Origin: Echinarachnius parma
Lineage: Eukaryota > Echinodermata > Echinoidea > Clypeasteroida > Echinarachniidae
Direction: 5' to 3'
DNA length: 64,000 nucleotides
Assembly: GCA_037951105.1 (NCBI GenBank)
Contig: JBAMJV010008256.1
Location: 62,001 to 126,000 of the forward strand
Positions 56,672-64,000 of the stretch are shown in pieces (within the stretch, counting starts at the first letter, position 1; every line of letters starts with the position of its first letter). The translations under genes and the position numbers were made by a program. Under the pieces are notes generated by a model. It saw nothing but the letters and a program-made list of their open reading frames with translations. It had not been told where the DNA came from and made no database searches.

Positions 56672-57449
56672 ACCACACCTAATCATCAATGTGTACTATT
56701 ATAAAACGGCTCCGGTAAATTCAGTAACGTGATTGGCTAATACCGATCACGTGGGTATTGATTACTTTTCACCACCTGCACTACCGTGCCGATACCTGTG
56801 CAACCATCGTGCCGAAGGTGTGCAACCCCGTGACGTCACAATTTTTGTTCACATAGTTCTAAGAAGTCTGAATTAAGGGAATGGATTCTATAACAGGAAT
56901 AATGACTCTATGACAACACAGTTTCCAGGAGTTTTTTTCAAACAGACATTTAATCTCACCACAGGGTGAGCCAACGCATGACTTCACTAGCACAAACATC
57001 GAAGTCCCGACCATCCTCCGATACGATCACAAGTCATATTCTAAACGACCATGAACGATCATAAACGATCATAAACGATCGCAAACGATTACAGACAAAC
57101 CCCTTAGAGACAAACCTGCGAAAGTGAAAAGAAAAAAATATGTAAAATGCTTCGTTTTGTAAATTCTCTGTTCGGTAGTAACTAAATCTTAGTAGTTTCG
57201 TAAATTATATGGATATGTGGTTTGATGTTGGTAAGTTTTGTAATGGAAATTCGTAAAATTCTTTTATAATTCTCAGTTTTACGGGAAATTATCGGCAATT
57301 CCATATCGACTGCAGTTGATCTGCTGAGCCAATTTCAGTGAAGCGAGTGCAGTAAGTGTTAATGAATTTTGTAAACTCTGGGTTACCAATTGTCTGTTTT
57401 CAATAATCCAGCAAAATAAACAATTCCGTGGTTGAGCTCGTTTTATGAA

Positions 57450-57613
57450 ACAAATAATACTACTTATTATCGTGCGTCATGTAAATGCATCGCCCTCTCG
57501 GGCTATGTTAGCTGTGCTTTACACACTCGGCTTCGCCTCGTGCGCCGCACAGCTAACATAGCCCTCGCGTGCGATGCATTTACACAATGCACTCTATACC
57601 GTGTATTATTTGT
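57450..57613. repeat. long hairpin (MITE-like)
   Basis: ACAAATAATAC, TGTAAATGCATCGC and GGGCTATGTTAGCTGTGC are each followed, in reverse order, by their complements around CTCGGCTTCGCCTCG. The arms are about 75 bp. Confidence 0.85.
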
Positions 57614-58257
57614 ATAACATACCACTGGTACAATAATATAATACTACACATCGCATCATTACACAATAATCGTTGTGTCCTGCTTTCTGATTGGTCGAAT
57701 ATCCACATGGTGGCAGGTTTTGCCCAATCATAGTAAAGAATAGAAATGCTTGGATTTAGTCCCTTTTGTTTGAAATCTAAAATGGATTTAGCGCCTTTTG
57801 GTTTAAAGGGTAAATTTCATATCAATATTTTTCATATTTCCTGAAACAATTTTGAAGAAAAATTAAGTGATTTAGATACACATGAGAGAGGTCTATTCAA
57901 ATCGTGCAAAACATGCAATTTGACAGAAAGTGGATTTAGCGCCATTTGGTTGGGAGCTCTTCACATATTATAAAGGCCATGATCATTAGCCCACTTATTG
58001 AACTGATGAATAAATGTAAGTGGAGCAAATACACTATACCACACAATGCTCAAATGAGAGGTCGTCTGCTAATTCGCAGGTTGTAGAGAAATGGCTTTGC
58101 TGTTGAAGATTGGCCCGGTATCTTGTTGCTGAACTCTTAAATGTATTATACATATTTTGTGCATTTTGTTTTCTCAGCATAATATATATTTTCCCGACAC
58201 CCTGTATATTTACGAGATATTCGTCACTAACTCCATACCAAGCTACTTTACCACTCA

Positions 58258-59769
58258 GGGGGGGGGGGGGGGGCATTCTGAAAAGATAAGACATGTCCTA
58301 AGTCATGGATTTTGTCCTAAGTTACGAGTCGTAACTATATTTGTATTCTGAAAACAGGACTTAGGACATGTCCTAACTTAGGACATCCTAAAGTTACGAC
58401 ACGTATGCAAATGAGCTAAAAAGTTAAGACAAGTATGCAAATGAGCTAAAAAGTTACGACACGTATGCAAATGAGCTAATTTGTATTCTGAAAGCCACAA
58501 CTTAGGATAAAACCTAAGACTGCCTCCGAGGTGTCCTAACTCGGTCTTAAATATACACTCGCTACATTACGATAGTAATTATGACATGAACAAGACATTA
58601 TCAAACTGCAATGAGTGTCCGAAACTGTAACCAAATAAGAACATACATTTATTGCGAGTAGTTGCGCGTGATAACAAAGATTGAGCGCGTTGACTGAAAA
58701 AGTACGCTTGAAAGTTATCTTTCATGCGCTCTCGGCCTCTTCGATCGTTGCCACTCAACCAAAAGACTGCAAAATGTTCATACTTGTTAATGTTATTGAT
58801 AGGCCTTCACGGAAACAAAACAAATTATTGTTTACTGTGCAAGAGAAAGACATTATTTGGTTTACATTTGTAAATTACATTAATTACATTCATTATTTAA
58901 AAGTGATATAGCTGTAAAATAATTGGCCTGTGTCGGCCAATTACGACAGCCAAATAAGTTTTATGAGATGTATCAATAGTGTAGTTTGAGTGTCTCCAAC
59001 AAGTATTATTTGATTTGTTCAGTGTCATTCAACAGTGACAGTGTATATTATTTCAATTTCGAACGCTGGATATCATTATGTTAGTGCATTTGTTATGATT
59101 GGTAAACTGAACAATTCAGACATTAAGTTAATTTTAATAAAAATAAAACAAAAACAATGGGGCAATCAACCCTATGAGTATAAGTACGAGAGGAAATACA
59201 TAAATTAACAAATAAAATTTAATAATAAATCCAATTGTAGGCCTACCAAGCATACTGATACTCCCAGGGACGTAGGAATCCTGAGTCGATTGACTGCATG
59301 ACCTGACAAAATTGGTTTGAAATGCAATGAAATTTGAAATGAAATGAAATGAAATTTATAAAGACGAATACAATTAATTTTCATTATAAACAAAGTTCAT
59401 AAAGCTATCAGTTTAGGTCTTCTCATCAAAATACTGCGACTTCCTTGTACAAAACTACAAAGAATGCACAATGTTTATGAGATTGATTTGCAAATGCAAT
59501 CACGCACGTGCATGCATGGGTCTCTCATGATGTGTGATTCATTGATATGCATTTATGCAGGATTTGGTTATAAAACAAAGTTTGTCATTGGTTGCGCGTT
59601 ATGATATGCGCGTTTCTTGTACGCTCATTAATATGCATGATATGGACTTAAGACGGTCTCAAGTCTGCTTTCAGAATACAAATAATTACGTGTCCTAGCG
59701 CCGTCTTATCTTTTCAAGTTACAACACGTAACTCCCTAGGATTTTCAGAATGCCCCCCCCCCCCCCCCC
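58258..59769. mobile_element. 1.5-kb element with G-run / CATTCTGAAAA ends
   Basis: The left end is a G run (58258-58273) then CATTCTGAAAAGATAAGAC. The right end is the inverted CATTCTGAAAATCC preceded outside by a C run (59753-59769). Inside each end GAAAAGATAAGAC, TTGTATTCTGAAA and GTTACG-CGTAAC pieces recur in inverted order, so the ends are nested inverted repeats. No transposase is recognised. Confidence 0.75.
58392..58482. repeat. 30-bp tandem repeat with ATGCAAAT octamers
   Basis: Three units of about 30 bp contain CACGTATGCAAATGAGCTAA or a close variant, each with ATGCAAAT, the POU-factor octamer sequence. Factor binding is not shown. Confidence 0.85.
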
Positions 59770-60741
59770 ACCCACCCACCCCAGGATTCTACCCAAGAGC
59801 GGCCCGATACGCTACTTTGTTCGCTCTGAATTCTTTGAAATAATTTTGCAGCTGCAATTCTAATCTAAACTAGAATATCTGAATTCGTAAAATATGTGTA
59901 ACTCATATTAAAAAATATCTTGATATAATCTTATTTCTGTATTGCAGTATTTTCTTTAAAAATGTAATTCCTGTTGATAGATTTAATTTAACAATCAGAA
60001 TGATTATTTTTTATTGACAGTCACATTGGCAAAAATACATTTGTTGTTTATGATAAAATAAAATGGATAAGACAATAATATAGTTTTAAACATGTACAAA
60101 TATAGAATTGGAGGGGAAACCCGCCTCAATAACCTAATTTGCATCAAATATATCATGAGGTTGGTTGTAATGTAGCTTACATTAAGTAATATTTCGATAT
60201 AATACCATTATGCTTGTAAAACTATGCTTATGATTTTCGTATACTAGTAACATAGTCTTGGTGCAATTCTGTCATGTGTATATAATGTACACACGATATG
60301 TTTCGATTGTATTGAATACACTGTATCATGGAAGACCCAACACGTTAATTTCCAATCGCTTCTTGCTTTCATTGTATATGGTTGCGCACGTGGATTTTTG
60401 TCTTCGATTTTGAGTAAACGTTTCCATTTGAATTTGATAATAAGAAAACATGAACATGAGTTGTGTGGAATAATGACCATCAATATCCTCAAACTAATTT
60501 TGATACAAGCCCCCCTCGTTAAATAGGCCGCTGTGGCACTAAGTAAAGCTACCTTGTGTTTTTAAAGAAGACTGAGCGAATGCATGAATATAATAAATGT
60601 TCCCTCCCTAACCATGCTAACGAAATAAAAAAAAAAAAAATGGGCAAATGCAGTTTCTGCAGACACCAGTCTGGAACCCTGACTAAATATTGAAGTTGAA
60701 ACTCTATTGAAACAGTTTGAACAGTACGAAGGTGGACTAAT
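59770..60741. other. no feature recognised
   Basis: AT-rich noncoding DNA with no gene or repeat recognised. Confidence 0.5.
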
Positions 60742-63700
60742 TACTGAATGAATGAATGAATAACTTTATTACCAATAAGCATCAATATAACAATCATACA
60801 TGAATATAAGAAATGTTGACAAACAAACTGGTAAAAGGACCCTACAGAAATAGCAACTTTTGCTAGTGGGGCGTAGGACCCTATGTACATGAATAGACGA
60901 TATGCTTACATTTGACTAAGGCAAGATTAAATAACATTGTACACTATTTTCTACACTAAGTATTTACAATAGTAGACACACTAATAACTACTAAACTATA
61001 AGATTATATAAAACATGTAAAATCTATTCAAAAGAATAAATATTGCTTTATGTTTGGTAGCAATTCACAAAACACTACAAGACATATTGACTAAATAAAT
61101 ACTTTTTTACATTTATCTTAATAAGGTTGAGTCTATCAAGTCTCCGTATCTCTAAAGGCATACTATTCCAAATATCTGATCCCTGAAACGAGATTGAAGT
61201 TTTTCCATGCTCTGTTCTCACCCTAGGCTTAACCAAAATATTTCCATCCTTTTGTCTTGTACTATAAGAGTTTTCAAAAAAGGTATAATATTCAAACACT
61301 GAGTGTGGTAAGTGTTCATGAGTTAACTTAAAAATAAAAACTGTTACCAACAACTTATACAGTTTATACACATCCAATATACCTAATGAATAAAACAATG
61401 GAGATGATGAGGCCATTCTATTATTGAAAGTAATTGCTCTCAAAGCCATTTTTTGTAATATCAATATCTTATTCATTAACATCAAAGGTGCACTTCCCCA
61501 AACTTCAAGGCCGTAAGATAAATGTGACTGAACAAACGAATAATATAATAATACAAGGACTCGTTTCGGAACAAAGTGTCGTAGTCTATACAAAATTCCA
61601 ACTTCCCTACGAAGTACAGAGCATAAATTATTTATATGTTCATTCCAACTCAAATGCTGATCAATATATATTCCAACAAAAAGAGATACTTGTACTTCAT
61701 TCAATAACTCATTCTTAATTTTTACAACTCCAACCATACGACACTCTTTTCTCTTTGGCTTAACAATCATAAAATTAGTTTTCTTTATATTAATAGTAAT
61801 GTTATTCGCATCACACCACTGATCAATGTGTTTTATGTTATCAGTTATTTCCAATAAATTAATATCTGTTTGATTAGGTTAGAAAAGAATGAAAGATATT
61901 AGAGTCATCAGCAAAGAGTCGAAAATTAAAGTAGTCTGATGATCTAGGTAAATCATTAATATAAAACAAAAAAAGTGTAGGACCTAGAACAGATCCCTGG
62001 GGCACCCCACATTTAATTAAAGACATGGGAGAAGTTGAACCATTATGATGCACGAACTGACGACGGTCACTCAAATAATCATGAAACCAATTCAATTGAG
62101 TTCCTCGAACACCATCATTTTCTAACTTGCCTAAGAGTATATTATGATTTATTGTATCAAATGCTTTAGCAAAATCAACAAAGACACCTACAGTAACTCG
62201 ACCTTCATCTTGAAAACTGAATTAACTGATTTATTAAACTAATCAACGATAACTTTGTACTATGCTTTTCCCTAAATCCATACTAATGTTTAACAATAAA
62301 TCATATTTTCCCAAAAATTTACCTATACGAATATTCACTAACTTCTCAAATTTTTTACTTAAAATAGGCAAGACCGATATAGGCCTATAATTACCTGGGT
62401 CAATTCTTGTACCTTTCTTATACACCGGACTAACTCTGGCTATCTTCATAGAACGTGGGAAGACACCCAGTTGAAACGACATATTAAAAATATATGAGAG
62501 TGGCTGTGACACATAATACACACCTTCTTTCAATAGATTAACAGGGATATTATCACTACCACAGGACTTTTTCATATCGCAATTCAAAATTACATTTTCC
62601 ACCTCAGCATGAGTAATTAGTGACCAATAAAAATAATGTCTAAGAGGTTCATCTAAGTAATCCTTATAACTATGTTCACAATGCAACTCATCAATCTTTT
62701 CTGCCAACCGTGGCCCAACCGACACAAAGAAATCATTAAAAATATCGACTATTTCCTGGGGCTCTTTATAATCCTGAAGTGTGCCGTCTACTTCAACTTG
62801 CAAGTTATCAACTACTTTCCTAGTCTGATCCTGTTTACCAAGCAATTCATTAACAGTTTTCCACGTTTTACTCGAATTACCCTCATACTTTTTAAACATA
62901 TGACCATAATATAACTTCTTTGCATTCCTTAGAACAGATGTTAACAAATTCCTATACCTCTTATACTTAGTATAAGCATTATCATTGAATTTTGATTCTA
63001 AAACCTTAGAGTAAAGTTTGTGTTTGCGTTTTATACATTTCATTATCGACTTTGTAATCCAAGGTTTACTCACATTCTTTTTATTTTTCCTATCCACAAA
63101 TGGAGCATGTTCATCACACACATTTCCAAATACTTTTAAAAACCTTTCATATGCACTATCCACGTCTCTACAATTATATACTTCTTGCCAGGATGTACCT
63201 GCAAGGTCAACAATAAACTTAGCCTTATCAAAATTTCGATAATCTCGTACTTTTACTGAACATCCTAACACTTTCCTACAGCTCAAATTTTCAAAGAAAG
63301 CACATATAGGGAAATGATCTGATAGATCTGTTAATAAAATACCTGCATAATTATTACCAGCACTATAATTTGTATAAATGTGATCTATCAAAGTTTCTGT
63401 AAACTCAGTTTTCCGAGTTGAATACACAATAATCTGTTCTAAACCAAAGCATTGTAATCTTGTCACAAATTCGTCAACTACATTGTGAGATATATTAAGC
63501 AAATCAATATTAAAGTCACCCATTAAAACACAATTACGTCTATCCAGCTTTAATTTATATAATGTATCAACCAAACTTTCTTGAAATTCTTTCAAGTCTG
63601 TGTTAGGTTTCCTATAAATTATGCCTACAACAACAATTTTGTCATCCACAGAAAGATTAATCCACATAGACTCGGCATGGCGCACATTCATTTCAACTAT

Positions 63701-64000
63701 CTCATATATTAACTCAGACTTAATATATGCAGCAACGCCTCCTCCTCTGCCAACTACACGACTTTTATACTCAAAATTATAACCATTTATTCCAAATCTA
63801 GCATCCTCATGTAGTTGCCAAATTTCTGAAAGGCCAATAATACTAAATTTATGCTTCAGCACAAAATCATAAAAAAAATTAAAATTATCAAAATGTTTAC
63901 TTAGGGATCGAATATTAATATGCGAAAAACTTAACGATTTTTTGGGAAAATCATTAAATATAGAATTGAATTCATCTGGACTGAGACTAAAAGACTGGCA
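60742..64000 (-). mobile_element. non-LTR retrotransposon (LINE), 5' end outside the window
   Basis: Transcribed right to left. It has an ORF2 with endonuclease and reverse transcriptase, then a ~330-bp 3' untranslated part that ends in ATTCATTCATTCATTC at about 60744-60762. A short tandem repeat in place of poly-A is usual for CR1/Jockey/L2-type LINEs. It is not 5'-truncated inside the window. Confidence 0.9.
61075..64000 (-). pseudogene. LINE ORF2: endonuclease-reverse transcriptase, three frameshifts
   Basis: The frame is open from the window edge (64000) to about 62285. It holds an APE-type endonuclease (HINIRSLSKH, GLSEIW, GGGVAAYIK, VLMGDFNIDLL, TLIDHIYTN, LSDHFPI) and the start of the RT (NYRPISVLPILSKKFEKLVN). 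Frame changes near 62280 (before YGFREKHSTK) and near 62215 lead into motif A (FVDFAKAFDTINH), then GVPQGSVLGP and LFADDSN. A third change near 61870 leads to the C-terminal part (WCDANNITINIKKT, VGIYIDQHLSWNEHI, LQKMALRAI) ending at 61075. Catalytic motifs remain, but three small lesions make this copy inactive. The clade is not assigned beyond the CR1/Jockey-like group. Confidence 0.85.

Larger units (their letters stand above)
56141..57960. mobile_element. 1.8-kb element, GGCGCTAAATCC family, copy 2
   Basis: The left end AGAGCTTTCAACCAAACGGC then GCTAAATCCACT is inverted at the right end (GTGGATTTAGCGCCATTTGG and TTGGGAGCTCT). Further internal copies of the GGATTTAGCGCCTTTTGG core lie near 57783-57800. 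It shares its core with 394-648. It contains a CA microsatellite and a hairpin. No transposase is recognised. Confidence 0.75.

Noticed and set aside
56336..56682. Cys/Val- and Thr/His-rich frames
   Set aside because: They lie over the CA microsatellite.

Overview
This is a window of AT-rich eukaryotic nuclear DNA from an animal. I read it as a marine invertebrate, most likely a non-vertebrate deuterostome (echinoderm or hemichordate type). The reasons are spliced genes with standard code, three copies of a tRNA-headed SINE with an ATT-repeat tail, LINE and Penelope-like retroelements, many palindromic MITEs, and more than twenty poly-G/poly-C tracts. The species cannot be fixed from the sequence, and nothing here is bacterial.

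The only clear host genes are a tandem family of receptor-like genes, named G1 to G6 here. Each encodes a signal peptide, one cysteine-rich ectodomain that looks like a degenerate immunoglobulin-type domain (B-strand Cys and a DYGEYY motif), a Ser/Thr stalk, one transmembrane helix, and a long tail with conserved tyrosine motifs (NMY-S/C-TV, LYAKP, SDYDxL). A short intron of about 216 bp, phase 1, precedes a last exon ending in an ITIM-like S-x-Y-x-x-L motif. The order is G1 (4416-17641, split by an 11.1-kb transposon), a relic (18690-19136), G2 (21929-24070, nonsense and frameshifts), G3 (28830-30528, signal peptide out of frame, tail truncated), G4 (33274-35329, the only intact copy, 612 aa), a minus-strand first-exon fragment (39610-39896), G5 (42288-44281, tail frameshift), an orphan last exon (about 44480-44643) and G6 (52927-55190, nonsense, broken). 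Flanking DNA is duplicated with the genes, so the array grew by segmental duplication. Four copies share an upstream GAAAGTGAAG-type box, resembling an IRF/ISRE site, next to CCAATAAAT; the G4 upstream keeps only the CCAATAAAT part.

The space between genes is mostly mobile DNA. The 11,109-bp element at 4840-15948 has long terminal inverted repeats and a perfect 9-bp target duplication, and carries possible captured exons, a SINE, a 1-kb GAT/GGT array and a foldback element. Other elements are hAT-like, TTAA-type, TA-type and unclassified MITEs, a Penelope-like GIY-YIG fragment (35605-36100), LINE fragments (19655-20490 and 30655-31324) and a nearly full LINE ORF2 on the minus strand at the right end (60742-64000). 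Satellites include a ~415-bp tandem repeat (47331-48620) and a 22-bp palindromic minisatellite (37452-37755).

If the family acts as it looks, these are cell-surface receptors that bind ligand through one small domain and signal through phosphotyrosine/SH2 partners, plausibly inhibitory through the C-terminal motif. Function is inference; the shared architecture, the copy-by-copy damage and the transposon insertions are read directly.
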